Assembly (NCBI GenBank): GCA_014529385.2
Contig: CM043942.1
Location: forward strand, 48,592,244 to 48,656,243
DNA length: 64,000 nt
Origin: Adiantum capillus-veneris
Lineage: Eukaryota > Streptophyta > Polypodiopsida > Polypodiales > Pteridaceae
Direction: 5' to 3'
The notes beneath the pieces are model-generated. The model saw only the letters and a program-made list of their open reading frames with translations. It did not search any database and was not told the DNA's origin. Below, in pieces: positions 1 to 11,544 of this stretch. A program made the position numbers and the translations under genes. Each line of letters begins with the position of its first letter. The stretch's first letter is position 1.

Positions 1-2
1 GG

Positions 3-1226
3 AATCGACGTCGTATCAACCTCCAAGACTTCCCTCTTGGACATGGTATGGCTCCGTACAACTTGTTGGAAGACATGAGAGGTAAGGGTCCTGATATTTC
101 ATGGCCTCAATTTCTTGCATTATGTCCACAAGTAAGGAGGGATTTAACAAGGGCAGTTAGCACTAGGAGAAAGGTAAAAGAGAGTGTGCCTGTTGTAAAA
201 ATTGCACAAGCTGAAATGAATGAGGACATTACACCGGTGCTAGACTGTTACATCAAAGGAAGATTGGTTAGGAAAGGTCTAGTGGATGGGGGTGCACAAA
301 TTTGCATCATGACAGAGGGACTCATGCAAAGACTAGGCATGCACATCCAGGAGACACCTGAAATCAAAGTCAAGATGGCAAACAATAGCAAGGCTAGGTG
401 TGTAGGCATTTGTAAAAATGTCTTTGTAGAGGCCTTTGGCATTAAGAAAGCGGTGGATTTTTATGTTATGTCGACCAAGGGAAGTGGTTATCCATTTATC
501 CTAGGAAGACCATGGCTAATGAAAATGCGAGCTTTGCAGGATTGGGAGAGTGGAAAATTAATTTGCAGGAATGACAATCATAAGAAGGTTGTCTTTGACA
601 TGAAGGAGCAACGCCAAGAGGAGCTCCATGAAGAATCATCTCAAAGTGAGACGGAAGAAGGTTGGACCGATAGCACTTCAGAAGAAGAAAGTAGCGGCAG
701 CATTACTGAAGAGGAGTCTTCCATCGAAGTCATGGGGGTAAGGTTTAAGCCAAGCAACCAAGAGACCTCTTGTCAAGGCTTGGAGGAGGTAGGTCCTCAA
801 GAGAACGAAGGTGATCAAGATGAAGGGATGCTGGAAGGTATGCTATCAACAACACTTACAAAGGATGAAAGAGAGGAGTTCAAATGTGTGCTAAGGAAGT
901 TTCCTAGGCTTTTTGCTAAAGACTACACCGATGTGCGTGGAGTAGATGCTGTTCAACACAAAATTAAGTTGAAGCCAGAGGCCACACCTAAGGCTCAGAA
1001 GCTACGAAGGCTAGGAGTCATCAAGGAGCAGGCTTTACTCAAGGAGGTAAGAAAGCTTCTAGCAGCAGGGTTCATTTATCCAGTGGAGAATTCAGAGTGG
1101 GTCTCTCCTGTTGTTGTCACTCCTAAGAAGAACGGCAAGTGGAGGGTGTGTGTGGATTACTGTCCCCTCAATGAGGCAACAAAGAGAGATCACTTTCCCC
1201 TCCCATTCCAGGATGAGATTAAATGA
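3..1226 (+). pseudogene. Element A: gag C-terminus, protease and start of RT
   Basis: The frame is open from the left edge; the first ATG at 48 is not a true start. Order: basic gag tail, then the protease with VDGGAQ at about 282-299 (flap region follows) and the closing ILGRPW motif near 492-515, then an acidic Glu/Ser-rich linker (about 640-720), then RT fingers with WVSPVVVTPKKNG at about 1099-1140. The frame stops at 1224 just after PLPFQDEI; RT continues in the next frame, so one base was lost near 1218. The protease has DGGA where most retroviral-type proteases have D-S/T-G-A. Product would be a truncated polyprotein. Confidence 0.8.
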
Positions 1227-3000
1227 GGTAGCTGGTCATGAGAAGTACACTGTGTGCGATGGTTACTCGGGTTACTTTCAAATAGGGATTGCACTGGAGG
1301 ATCAATTGAAAACAACCTTTATCACTCCTTGGGGTTGTTATGCTTTTAGAGTCATGCCATTTGGTCTGACAAATGCTCCTGCAACATTCCAACGTTTCAT
1401 GAATATGGTGTTTCAAGCATTCTTTGGAAAGTCAATTAGGGTGTTCATTGATGATTTCTGTATTTATAGCTCAAAATCATTGCATCTACAAAGGGTAGAA
1501 GAAGGTTTAAAGAAGCTCTACGACATGGGAGGTCAACTCAACCCCGACAAGTGCCATATAGGTGAGGATGAAGTAATCTTGCTTGGTCATAAAGTTTCTT
1601 ACAAAGGCATTGAAGTGGATCCTTCGAAGGCAAAGGCTCTTATTGAGCTACCATCACCGAAGAGTCTTAAGGAGGTCATCTCATTCATTCAAAAGGTGAA
1701 GTATATGTCACGCTTCATTCACTTAGCCTCGGAGTTACTTCACCCTTTGCAAAAGTTGACACAACAAGTAGAATTTGCATGGTCTGATGAGCTTGAAGAG
1801 TACTTTTGTAACATTAAAGTCATTTTGTCAGAGCTACCAACACTCATGCCTCCTTGTTGGGAGTACACATTCTTTGTTAGCTCTAGTGCTGGGAAAGAAA
1901 CAATTGGTGCTGTGTTGCTACAACAAGATCCCCACAGTACAAGGATGCGACCCATCTACTTTGCTAGTAGGGTCATGAATGCTTTGGAGAGAGACTACAC
2001 AGAAGCAGAACTCATGATGCTTTCTCTCATGTTTGCGGTGAGAAAGTTTAGATCCTACCTGCTACCAAAACCTTTTGTAATTCTCACTGCAGAAAATTTG
2101 TTCCCTTGGGTGTCATCTCAAATGAATCTTAGTACTAGGATCTCAAAGTGGATTATGGAGTTGCAAGAGTTTCAATACTCTTTCAAGGTAGAAGATAGTG
2201 TGCGTGCACAATTGGCAGGGATTCTCACTTATAGGGTGCACGAAAAGGAGATTAAGGTGCCTGAAGTAAAGACCCTACCATTGCCACCACCAAAAAGTAT
2301 TCCTAATGCTTTTACTTTGTTCTTTGATGGAGCTTTTCGTCGAGCCACAGGAAAAGCAGGGGGAGGGCTAGTGTTGCTCAACCCAAGTGGAAAGGTGGTC
2401 ATGAAAGAGAAGTTCAATCTACCAAGTTCAGCTAGCAACAATGAAGCAGAATATGACACTCTACTTCATGGTTTGAAGATGTGCATTGGCCAAGGGATAC
2501 AACGCCTCATGGTAAAGGGAGATGCACTTCTCATTGTTAAACAGATTTTAGGCATTTGGGCATGCAAGAATGAGAGCTTAAGGACAAAAGTTCATGCCAT
2601 TCGTAAGATGTTTAATCAGTTTGAAGAAGTGCAACTATATCATATTCCGAGGAAACAAAATGAAGATGCCGATTTACTTGCACAACAAGCAGTTACATGT
2701 GTTGAGAGAGAAGTGCAGGTCATCATGGTGGCAGCAGCTGTGAAGCAACCGAGGTACCAGGGATTGGAGTCATTGGCTCCCATCATTGGCTACATTTTGG
2801 AGGGTGAGTTTCCACCAGACTTCACAAAAGCTCAGAAGAGGAGACTCATGAAGAAGGCAAGCGTATATCTCTTCCTAGAAGGCTCCCTCTATCAAAGAGG
2901 GAAGGATCAAGTGTGCAGACGAGTACCAACTATCAAGGAAATTCCAGCCATTCTAAAAAGTTTGCATGAAGAGGCATGTGGTGGTCATTTTGCCCAATAA
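1219..3000 (+). pseudogene. Element A: reverse transcriptase, RNase H and second RNase H
   Basis: Continues RT after the frameshift: YSGYFQ (about 1264-1281), the catalytic box as FIDDF (about 1444-1458), then NPDKCH and the thumb. RT-linked RNase H follows with RPIYFASR and the ELMMLSLMFAVRKFRSYL stretch. From about 2310 a second, archaeal-like RNase H begins with FFDGAF, NNEAEYD and KGDALL, supplying the Asp-Glu-Asp acidic set. The end carries the first half of the integrase zinc finger (H...H near 2965-2990). It stops at a TAA (2998) that interrupts an otherwise continuous frame, consistent with a C-to-T change in a CAA codon. Confidence 0.82.
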
Positions 3001-4188
3001 TTAACTGTGAAGAAGATTTTGCTTTCAGGGTATGTTTGGCCAAGTTTGCATGTGGATGTTCAACATTGGTGTAAAAGCTGTCACACTTGTCAGATAAATG
3101 GAAATAGAAGGTTGGTGCATGGCCCGAGGCAAATAGTGCTTGCAAATGGACCCTTTGAAAAGTGGGGCATTAATGCTATGGGTCCTCTGCCTAGGACAAA
3201 AAATGGTAAACTCTACATTCTAGTGGCTGTAGACTATATGACTAGGTGGGTGGAAGCACAAAGTGTGGCAAAGGTAAATGAGAAGACAGTGAGCAAATTC
3301 GTCTACACTCACATTTGTTGTAGATTTGGCACACCTTTGGAGATTGTTTCTGATAATGGTCCAGGGTTTAGAAAAGGATTGCTCACAGAAGTTTGTGAAG
3401 AGCTTCACATTCTACATCGTCATAGCACACCATACTATCCACAGTCAAATGGTTTGGTGGAGAAGGCTAATGGTGTCATTGCAGGAATCATTAGAAAGAT
3501 GGTGCAAAACAAGACAAAATTATGGGATGACTTCTTGGATGGTGCCTTGTGGGCATATCGAACCACATATAGAGAAGCCACGGAGTTCACACCATTTCAC
3601 TTGGTCTATGGTCAAGAGGCTTTGCAGCCTATCGAGCTCAACATTCCAACAATGCGACTTCATGGCAAAGGAGCACAAGATGATCAAGAGGTATGGATGG
3701 ATCGACTTCTTACGTTAGTGGAGCTTGAGTGGAAAAGAGAAGCAGCATACGAGTGCTACAAGAGGAAAGCCACACAAGCGAAAGAAACGCACGACAAGAA
3801 ACTGAAGGACAAAGGCATCAAGGAAGGAGAGCTTGTGCTAAGGTATGACAATCGACTTGACAATTGTTTTGATGCCAAGTTTGAAACTAGATGGCAAGGG
3901 CCATACATAGTCAAGAAGGCTTTCAATTCTAGCTACTATCAGCTTATGGACTTGAATGGTAAAGAGCTCTCCAGGAAGGTAAACGGGTATCGCCTGAAGC
4001 CCTATTTGAGTCGCCTTCTACCAAAGGATCTACCAAAGATCTGTCCAAAGGCCGTTGTCTCATGTAAGTATTGTTACATGAAGCATGAGTGTAACTCCAG
4101 TCAAAATTCTGAGGGGCCAAACAATGAAGATCTCGTCAAGGACTCTGAAGCACTCTCTTTGGAAAAGATGCTCTATGATGGTACATGA
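3001..4188 (+). pseudogene. Element A: integrase
   Basis: Same frame as the preceding RNase H part, separated only by the TAA at 2998. Shows CKSCHTC of the HHCC zinc finger (about 3071-3091), then the DDE core: VDYMTRW (about 3228), VSDNGPGF (about 3346) and the Glu in VEKANG (about 3457). A C-terminal DNA-binding region (WQGPYIVKKAF, about 3892) and a short tail end at TGA 4186. The catalytic residues are all present, so this domain decayed less than others in the window. No intact protein is expected because of the upstream lesions. Confidence 0.82.
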
Positions 4189-4202
4189 ATATACCATCAT
4201 CC

Positions 4203-4216
4203 AGGGGGAGAGCTAA
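4203..4216 (+). other. Polypurine tract of element A
   Basis: AGGGGGAGAGC lies 15-26 bases after the integrase stop, directly before the TG that opens the LTR at 4217. This is the expected second-strand primer position. Confidence 0.65.
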
Positions 4217-6241
4217 TGATAGCCGTTTTTTCGGCTCTTTGTAATTGCCACAGTGAGTTACCTCACCCTACCAAAATCACCCAAACACTGTGGCTATCCC
4301 TACCATTTCACTGTACATAGGCGTGCGTGAGTCACGGGACTTTTCCCATATCTTCTTAAAAACCCTCAGCTAGCTAGTCACTGGGCTAGGTGAGCCAAAA
4401 AAAATAAAAAAAATAAAAAAATAAAAGTATATTATGGCCTCTTTGTGTGTAAATATTTCATTGTATATATGGCCTAAATATAGGGATTTTTTATAATTAT
4501 TTTGGTATTTTATTTAAATATTTCTACTTAGGTGTGTGTTTTATTAAACCTATGTACACCTTCTTTCATCCTCTTACACCATAATTTTATTTTTTTTCCA
4601 ATATGTACATACTCTAACCTCATATTTTTCCTCTATACAAATCACTCCCACATTTTCACCCTCACCCTCATGAAAACAAAAAATTGATTTCTACTCATTG
4701 GTTACTTTTATTATATTATTTACTTGCATACATTTTCCTCTTTCACCCAAAATAATTCAAGGAGGGACCATATCATATGATTCCAATATCTTTCCATATC
4801 CATAACTCCTCCATATTTTTATTATTATTTTTACTCATTATTCTAACACCATGTGCTCATTGAGCTAAAGTCCATGAATAAGTCCATACACTAGTCCCAC
4901 CATGTATATATTTCTTATTTCACCAATAATCCTCCTCCATGCATGGGTCAAGGGCAACTTGAATGCTTTGTATTATAATATGACAAAGGAGGGGCTCACT
5001 TTTGGATGCATTGTACAAATTCAACAAAGGAGGGGACCACTAAAAGACTTTTGCAGGCCTAAAACACAGGCTTTTTGGTGAGAATTTTGGCACCTATCTC
5101 CACTCCGAATTTGGAGCGATGGTCAAAAGAGAAAATGTAGCCCACGCTCGGAATAATCACCCCAAATGTTTTCATGATTTTTGGAGCTACCAGCTGTGAG
5201 CTATGATTTTTTTAGTGGACCCCAGTTTCCCATGCTATGCAGCCACACTCTCTCTTCCACTTTATCATTTTCCTCTTTCACACACACTTCTCCACTCATC
5301 ATCCCCATCTCTCTCACCACTCCTCTCTGCACACTACTCACCTTCTCCTCAACCTTGAAGAATAAGAGAAACCATGGTGAACTCATACCTCCCACACACA
5401 ATTCCATTCCAAAATTGACCACCTAGTCTCATTTTTCCTCCTCCAAATTACCCATATCTATCAAAAAACCACAAAATTCAGCCTCTTCTCTTAAAAGACA
5501 TCATCATGGTGGTTGATTACTCAGCTTCAATTACCTTGTCTCTCAAGGAAGGTCAAGAGTGGAGAAAAAATGTACCGTCAAAGCTAGTGGACCGGCAACA
5601 AGCGTCAAAATTGGCCCTACTCAAGACACTTGGAGCATCAACCTTGTAAGAAATCCACCTTTTCTTACCTCTTGAGAGTTTTTCTTCCTTATTTGTATCC
5701 TACATGGATACTCCCATTGTAAATATTCAATTCCATTTGTAAATTAATACTAACTCTACTAACACTAACCCACTATGGAAAGTCCTATCACCTCCATTTC
5801 TCTCCTCTCTCTTTCCCCACCAACTTCTTGATAATTTCAAGCAAAAGAAATTAGATAAATTGCTGAAAATCTAACCCAACCATGGTTAGAGGAGTAACCC
5901 TAGCCTTCAAAATTGCTATAAAAGGAGGGTGTAGCTAGCATAAAAGGGGGGGAAGCCATAAGCAAGAGCACTATGCTATAGCTTGAGAAGCCAAGCTCAA
6001 CCTCTCTAGAAGGAGCTCTTGAGTGGAAGCTCATTGTCTTATGCATGTGCATGTGTTGTAATAGGGGATTAGCAAGGGAAATCTATGCCATTGTAAGAGA
6101 GAGAGTGATCATTCAATTGAGAGTAGGAAATCTATCATTTCTCCTACTAGTGTAAGCCCAACATTCGCTAAATCAAGGAGGGTGGATTTGGACTAATCTT
6201 GGATATTTTGTCTCCCTTTCCAACGTGAAGTAATGGACAAC
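4217..6241 (+). repeat. 3' LTR of element A
   Basis: Starts TGATAGCC after the polypurine tract. No protein is seen. It holds an A-rich stretch (4397-4430) and a clear promoter-like region (TATAAAA at 5917), so U3 would be about 1.7 kb and R-U5 about 0.3 kb. The end near 6241 is inferred from the distance past the TATA box; the other LTR is outside the window, so neither end is proven. Confidence 0.5.
5917..5923 (+). promoter_or_regulatory. TATA box in LTR of element A
   Basis: GCTATAAAAGGAGGG, a strong plant TATA context, near the 3' part of the LTR where retrotransposon transcription would begin. Confidence 0.55.
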
Positions 6242-6596
6242 AATGATGCGTAAGTGTCTTGGTTTTTTTTTTTTTTTTTTTATAAAGTTGTTGATAGCTT
6301 GTCTCTGGTGTTGTCATCAATCTAGCCATAAATCCCACATACTGTAAGAGGGCGACAGGGTGGAGAGGACTCCCCTGGCCTTAAGACAGTGATTGGGGTG
6401 GCTTTTCTAGTGATGTGTTGTGGTGAAATTTACGCAAGCTATGTTGAACAAGTACTAACCTCACTTTGATTTGTCATGACAGATTTGTAAGAAGGTATTA
6501 ATGCAACAAGCACCCCCTCCCCCTTTCTCTCTCTTTCTTAAATATATAGTTGTGTTTGCTTGATCATCGCCGATACATTTCAAAGCAGCCCGAGCA

Positions 6597-6638
<42 letters not shown>

Positions 6639-6957
6639 CTCTCTCTCGTGTTTTAGTGTGTGAGAGTATTCCATTGGTGTTAGGGTTAGTGTAATTCCTT
6701 GCTTGTTTGTGGGTTGCTCTAACGATTCTCCTCTTTTGCGTCCTAGTTCGCTCTTAAACTAGGTGGTGCCCCTTGTGTAGTTGGGATTTGGCGGTGGGTT
6801 TGTTGTTTCGGTTTGTGTTGTGTTGTGCCCCAGCCCCATTGAGCAGCACGGGAGCCTTGAAGGGTGTCTAGAGGCCACTCTTCTTGTTGCCCGCCCCGGA
6901 CCGCCTCAATAGGCTACTCTAACATGATTGTACATACATATATATTTTATACCCCAT
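6242..6957. other. Gene-free stretch with T20 and (CT)n tracts
   Basis: Contains a T-tract (6263-6282) and an almost pure CT microsatellite (6599-6648). The GT-rich part 6650-6950 may be the 3' UTR of a LINE because it precedes the LINE remnant, but no coding sequence supports this. Confidence 0.5.
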
Positions 6958-6983
6958 ACTTAAAGGCACATTGGCCTTTAAGT
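6958..6983. repeat. Perfect 10-bp stem hairpin
   Basis: ACTTAAAGGC, six-base loop, GCCTTTAAGT. It sits between the GT-rich stretch and the LINE remnant and could mark a junction. Confidence 0.6.
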
Positions 6984-7029
6984 GGGAGGTTGTTGGGGTG
7001 GTAAAACTTAATGTGCTAGCCCTAAGTAA

Positions 7030-8400
7030 GTTCTCAACTAGACGATAACACCGACCATTACATGCGCTTGCCCATGATAATGTATTGTTTGTCAACCTTG
7101 GCAAAACCAAGGTTATGGTATTCAATACCACACCGCAATGGGTTAGGAGATCAACACCCACATTTTCTTATGGCCAGGAGTCAGTGAAGTATACAGATGC
7201 ATACACTTACCTTGGGATAGCCTTTAGTGGTCCAGTGTTTTCATCGAGGAGAGCACTTGAGACGAGATTGACCAGAGCATATGCTACCCTAGGCATATTA
7301 GAGAGGATGTGTTCGAAGGTTTCGTTCCAAGAACCTCAAACAAAGCTATGGCTCTTTGATACTTTAGTGGCATTAGTTATACTTTATGGAGCCCAGATAT
7401 GGGGACATTCAATGGACCACAATAGCAGATCTCGTAGCACTGATGGGTGGAGATGTATGGAGAGGCCTTTGGTTTCTATGATCTCTTGGATGATAAGAGT
7501 TAAGGCTTTAGTACCACATGAGATTATCAGAGCAGGGCTGGCTGCATCTTCACTTGTGGTTGAGGCACTCACCATATCAGTTTCTTTTTTGAACAATTTA
7601 TGGGACCTCCCCAGACACATATATGCTCGTTTAGCTTTTGAGTCTTCCCGACAGCTAGCATTGCAGGGGGATACTACTCATTGGTATGGAAAGATAACAT
7701 CATGGTTTTAGTTGCACGGTTTCAATATGGATAGATTGCCTAGTATTCTTTGGATGGTGCACCCTCTATGTCTATTACGGGCAGAAAGATTGCCAGACTC
7801 ATTCGTCCATCAGGATGACCTATCTCAGCTCAATGCCAGGAGGACTTGGATTTAGCCGACACGAGAGTGGGCATGAAGATGGCTTTCTCTAGAGAGAATC
7901 TTCTCCATCTGACGGAGGACGGGTTTGTGACTAGACCTAGTTACATGGAAACACATTTATCTCGGGGGATACGGTGCGCTATTGGTCACCTACGCACCTC
8001 TTCACATCAACTTGAGGTCAAGACTCGCAGGTTTAGGGGGATATCTACAGAGGATAGGATATGACAGCTATGCCATTTGGAGCTTGAGACAGAGCTACAT
8101 TACATATGTCACTGTCTTGTATATCATGAGATACAGGGGCGATTTCATTGACTTTGCTGCTTTGGAGATCAGGAGAGAGACAATCTCAAGGTAGATTACA
8201 AAATTCTTTAGACCACCTACTGGCAGACAGAGGGGCAGACCACACAACAGAGCCCAGAGGCTACTGAGCTAGGGAGATCCAGACGCCCACAATTGGGGGT
8301 ACTTCACAACATTGACAGAGATTACAGTAGATGATATGGATCACTTTAGCTTGATAGTAAAGGTACTTACCATGGCGGACATTGACAATATTCTATACTG
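7030..8400 (+). pseudogene. LINE (non-LTR) ORF2 3' remnant
   Basis: The longest open part, 7085-7711, has NLGKTKVMVFN (the K-T motif after the RT active site in LINEs), then YTYLGIAFSG, LVALVILYGAQIWG and PHEIIRAGLA, the C-terminal RT and linker of plant non-LTR elements. The FADD catalytic box is upstream and missing. Downstream the frame is broken, yet a C-terminal zinc-finger-like stretch (CHLELETELHYICHC, about 8072-8117) is readable; a TGA stands where its first Cys would be. A 5'-truncated, dead LINE is the simplest reading, as expected from incomplete target-primed reverse transcription. Confidence 0.75.
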
Positions 8401-8412
8401 ACCGATACAATA

Positions 8413-8485
8413 CATCCTCGGACAGCGCCCGATGCTGGACATCCTCGGATAATAGAGCCCAATGCCGGATATCCTCGAACATTGA
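8413..8485 (+). repeat. Three imperfect 27-30 bp repeats
   Basis: CATCCTCGG-like starts at 8413, 8440 and about 8469 with GCCCrATGCyGGA between them. Probably part of the LINE 3' UTR. Confidence 0.55.
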
Positions 8486-8567
8486 TGTTCATACACTCGG
8501 ATTGTACTACCCTAAACAGTTGTGAACCATGATAATAGCTATTTAGCTTTTATTTTTATTTATTTCA

Positions 8568-8576
8568 TTTTTATTT
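8568..8576. repeat. 9-bp target duplication, left copy
   Basis: TTTTTATTT, repeated at 9073-9081. Low complexity lowers its weight, but position and length agree with the element ends. Confidence 0.65.
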
Positions 8577-9072
8577 GGGAAAATTACCAAAATACCCCTC
8601 TAATTTGTGGAAATTCCCAAAATACCCCTCAAATTTCAAAAATTCCCAAAGTACCCCCATAATTTGTCATAAATTTTCAAAATGCCCTTCAAATTTTCCA
8701 AATTCCCAAAATACCCCTGATTGTGAGAGTAAATTTCTTAAAAAACAAAACATTTGTAGCTTTTCATAAGAAGAGTGATTGTCTACCATACAAGATGCTA
8801 AAACAAAAAATTGAGTTGGTTATGTAGGCTTTGGAGATGAATTTCTTCAATATTTTTAGACATAATTACCTTTTTTTTGGGAGGTGATTTGCAAAAAATT
8901 ACATGCGCTTATAAGCACTAAAAAACCGATCTCAATTGTCAAACAAGAATAAAGATTAAAAAATCTTGAAGATCCAACGAAAATAGATACAAGGGTATTT
9001 TGGGAATTTTTGAAATTTGAGGGGTATATTGGGAATTTCCAAAAATTCTAGGGGTATTTTGGTAATTTTCCC
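8577..9072. mobile_element. Mutator-type MITE, 496 bp
   Basis: Terminal inverted repeats start GGGAAAATTACCAAAATACC at both ends and stay alignable for about 80 bp (roughly 90 percent by eye). Flanked by a 9-bp repeat TTTTTATTT, the Mutator signature length. The left arm is itself built from about five units of roughly 30 bp (AAATTCCCAAAATACCCCT-like); the right arm has fewer. No transposase. It ends 95 bp before the start codon of the host-like gene, so it may contribute to that gene's promoter. Confidence 0.8.
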
Positions 9073-9135
9073 TTTTTATTTTTTACCGAGACAGTTTGGT
9101 CTCTCACTCTCATAGAGATAGAGCGTGTTTAAGGA

Positions 9136-9144
9136 TTAGGGTTT
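9136..9144 (-). promoter_or_regulatory. Telo-box upstream of the 9167 gene
   Basis: TTAGGGTTT, reverse of AAACCCTAA, about 23 bp before the start codon. Telo-boxes are common near the transcription start of plant genes, notably translation and organelle genes. Confidence 0.45.
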
Positions 9145-9166
9145 GAGCCAGTTTTTCTGCAGGAGA

Positions 9167-9947
9167 ATGGCGTCTCGCAATGTTATCCGCCGCCTGGGGG
9201 CCCTGCTGCATCCTTCAAGAGGCTTCTGCCACAAGCAGGAGCTCGGTGATCAATTGCATCCGCGATCATCCAGTCAGCTGCTCGCGGCCTTGGAGCCGCA
9301 TGTCACAAGTTCCGAGAAGGAATTTTTTCAAGGCCTCATGGACGTGTCCTATTTAGAGAAGGAGGTCTGGAAACAGAAACAGAAAGAAATTGAATATCAA
9401 AAGGAGGCCTGTAAACAGAAACAGAAAGAAATTGAGTTTCAAAACAAGCTGATCGCATATGTGGAGGTAGACCTCCTTAGATCCAAGGGTTTGAACAATA
9501 CACGTGGGTTGTTCGAGAGAATGCAGGAGGTCCTTGCAACATATGCACGTGCTAAAGGAAACAAAGCTTCCATTTTGTGGGAAAAAATCCTCAAGTGGTC
9601 TCCAGACTTGGCTGCTTGCGTAGAGAAGCACACCAATATTCCACCGCAAGATGTGCGGAAGCAAGCAGCGCACTGTCATACTATATACAACATTCTTTCG
9701 CAGCACGTGCACGCAGGTAAAGAATTGGCTGAACTGCAGGCTGCCAATGGGAGAATTTATTTTCATAGAGGGCCTATGTCGCGTGAACAGGTCCAAATAT
9801 TTCTCTGTATTGGAAAGGCGGCGAAGTTTGACATTGAAGATGACCCGTCTACCAGGTACACCTGCTACTCTTGTTGCTTTTATTTGTTTATTGTTTGAAT
9901 GTTGCCTGTATTCATTTTATATATATTGATTGGACAGGCCGTGCTGA
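9167..9947 (+). CDS. Putative mitochondrial coiled-coil protein, 232 aa, two exons
   Basis: First in-frame ATG is at 9167 in a good context (GAGAATGG). The N-terminus MASRNVIRRLGALLHPSRGF is Arg-rich without acidic residues, like a mitochondrial presequence. Residues about 65-90 hold a duplicated KQKQKEIE motif that should form a coiled coil. The C-terminal half (LFERMQEVLATYARAKGN to the end) is not a family I recognise. A likely intron 9856-9937 (CAG/GTACAC ... TTGGACAG/G, 82 bp) joins to a tiny exon encoding PC and a stop at 9945; unspliced, the frame would run to 9898. No lesions are seen, unlike every other coding stretch here. Start and frame are well supported, function is unknown, and the splice is inferred. 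Confidence 0.6.
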
Positions 9948-10172
9948 AGAGTTCAGATGTGGGGTACTGTTTGTCTGGAGCTTCTGAGTTATTTATGGCC
10001 TACAACGTTGTTTATCCGCCCTGCTGAAGAGTTCAGATGTGGGGTGCTGTTTGTCTAGAGCTTCTGATTATTTATGGCCTTAACGTTGTTTATCCGCCCT
10101 GCTGAAGAGTTCAGATGTGGGTGCGTTTTGTCTGGAGCTTCTGAGATATTTATGGCCTACAACATTGTTTAT
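9938..10172 (+). repeat. Three tandem 78-80 bp repeats in the 3' flank
   Basis: Units start at 9938, 10018 and 10096, each with CTGCTGAAGAGTTCAGATG (first unit GTGCTGAAG) and ending TTGTTTATCCG-like. The first copy contains the predicted last exon and stop codon, so the array would be 3' UTR. Confidence 0.85.
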
Positions 10173-11540
10173 CTGGGATGCAATCGATTTTTGCTAGTAT
10201 GTAGATCTATTTGAAATTGGTCATGGTACGTATGATACTGTACATGAAACTATGGGCTCGCTGTAGAGATGAGACTTTTTTTGGTTCTGATGATGATTCA
10301 GTGATGCGTAATGATTTATGTAGGACAGGTAGTCCTCAGGGTACATTATGCAGGTTGTGTAGAGAGGATACAAAATGTAAAAGCCTGGTTGCAGGTGTTT
10401 ACTGTTAATCCAATGAGCTGTTTATTGTCTGAGTGCTTGAAGCTATATACCTGGATGGTTATATGGGACTCTGTGCGTGTAGGGACTACTTGCAGGCTGC
10501 TGTCTGCTCTCTAGGATATAGTTTCTCAATGCCTGATAACAAAGGTTTTTTATTTTAATTATGTGTTTAGTTCTTGTTGTTTTAAACCATGCCGGACTAT
10601 GTACTGTTTGCTGAACACTTTGAGGGCATTATACGGAGGTGTATTATACGCATATGATTGTGAAAGTTGGTGTGTTGGTTTTATGATCTTTTAGTGTGTA
10701 TGGTAATAGGTTATGTAGTCATACAAGGACACACACACATGTATCTATACATATGTGACACTTTGAATCCCATTTTACCTCGAAAACTTCCTCTAGCTCA
10801 GTTGTGTGTGTATGTATGAGGATTCAAATATGAAATTTGAGCTTGAATATTTTTGATTTTGATGCTCAAACAAGAGTTACTAGATTTCAAGTCTTCTGTA
10901 AACAATTTCAAGTTTGTCACTAACATCACATATTTTTTCAACAAAAATAATTTCCTGCACCTATACAGCATGCACTAGATGTCTTGCAAGAGTCAAAATC
11001 CTCTTCATGTGAAAATGCTTGTTTGGCGAGCTAACCATTCAGGTGTGTGTGGTTTGTTGAAACATCTGCCAACTAATACCATTCTAAAGTAAGCTCTTGT
11101 TTACTCCCCCTTTGTCCTCGTTTACTTTTCAGCATTCGACTTCCTCAGTCGCCCCTGCTTTTGTGCCCGCACTTCCTCGTCCATAAGTGACACTGAGGAA
11201 GTCAAGGGATCGACGATGGGAGTGTAATCCGTTGTTGATGCATCCCATCGGAAAAAAGAACAACCTGTATGACAGATAGGTTTGGTGTGAGCAAGTATGT
11301 GGCCCGGTTTAAAATACATTACCGGTTTTTGGCAGACATTGGCCACTGTCACCAAGCTGCCTTAGGTTTATGGTTTTCATTTGAATGGAGGAGCTACATG
11401 AAGTTTTCGTGGACCTGGGTAATAGAGACACATAGGCCAAGAATAGAGACACATAGGCCTAGCCACTCATTGCAATAAAACTCTAAGCATCTACGAAAAA
11501 GGGGGGGCTCTCCATCATCCGCGCACACAAAGCCTCAATC
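10173..11540. other. No gene recognised
   Basis: Only short open frames without recognisable motifs. A 17-base repeat (AGAGACACATAGGCC-type) occurs twice at about 11425-11460. Confidence 0.6.
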
Positions 11541-11544
11541 TCTA

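Larger units (their letters stand above)
1..6241 (+). mobile_element. Ty3/gypsy element A, 3' part, Tat-like
   Basis: LTR retrotransposon entering from the left edge; its 5' LTR and most of gag lie outside. Domain order is gag C-terminus, aspartic protease, RT, RNase H, a second RNase H, integrase, polypurine tract, 3' LTR. A second RNase H between the RT-linked one and integrase is a known mark of the Tat/Ogre group, hence the label. One frameshift (about 1218) and one in-frame stop (2998) break the polyprotein. The right limit is set by a change of character near 6241, not by a second LTR copy, so it is approximate. Confidence 0.8.

Noticed and set aside
5181-5426. Open frame in the LTR of element A
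   Set aside because: Pyrimidine-rich U3 sequence; Ser/Thr/Leu bias explains it.
8575-8769. Open frame with repeated NSQ/YPSN motifs
   Set aside because: Translation of the 30-bp repeats in the MITE arm.
9353-9796. 147-codon minus-strand open frame
   Set aside because: Antisense to the 9167 gene; Leu/Phe-rich shadow of its Lys/Gln-rich coiled coil.
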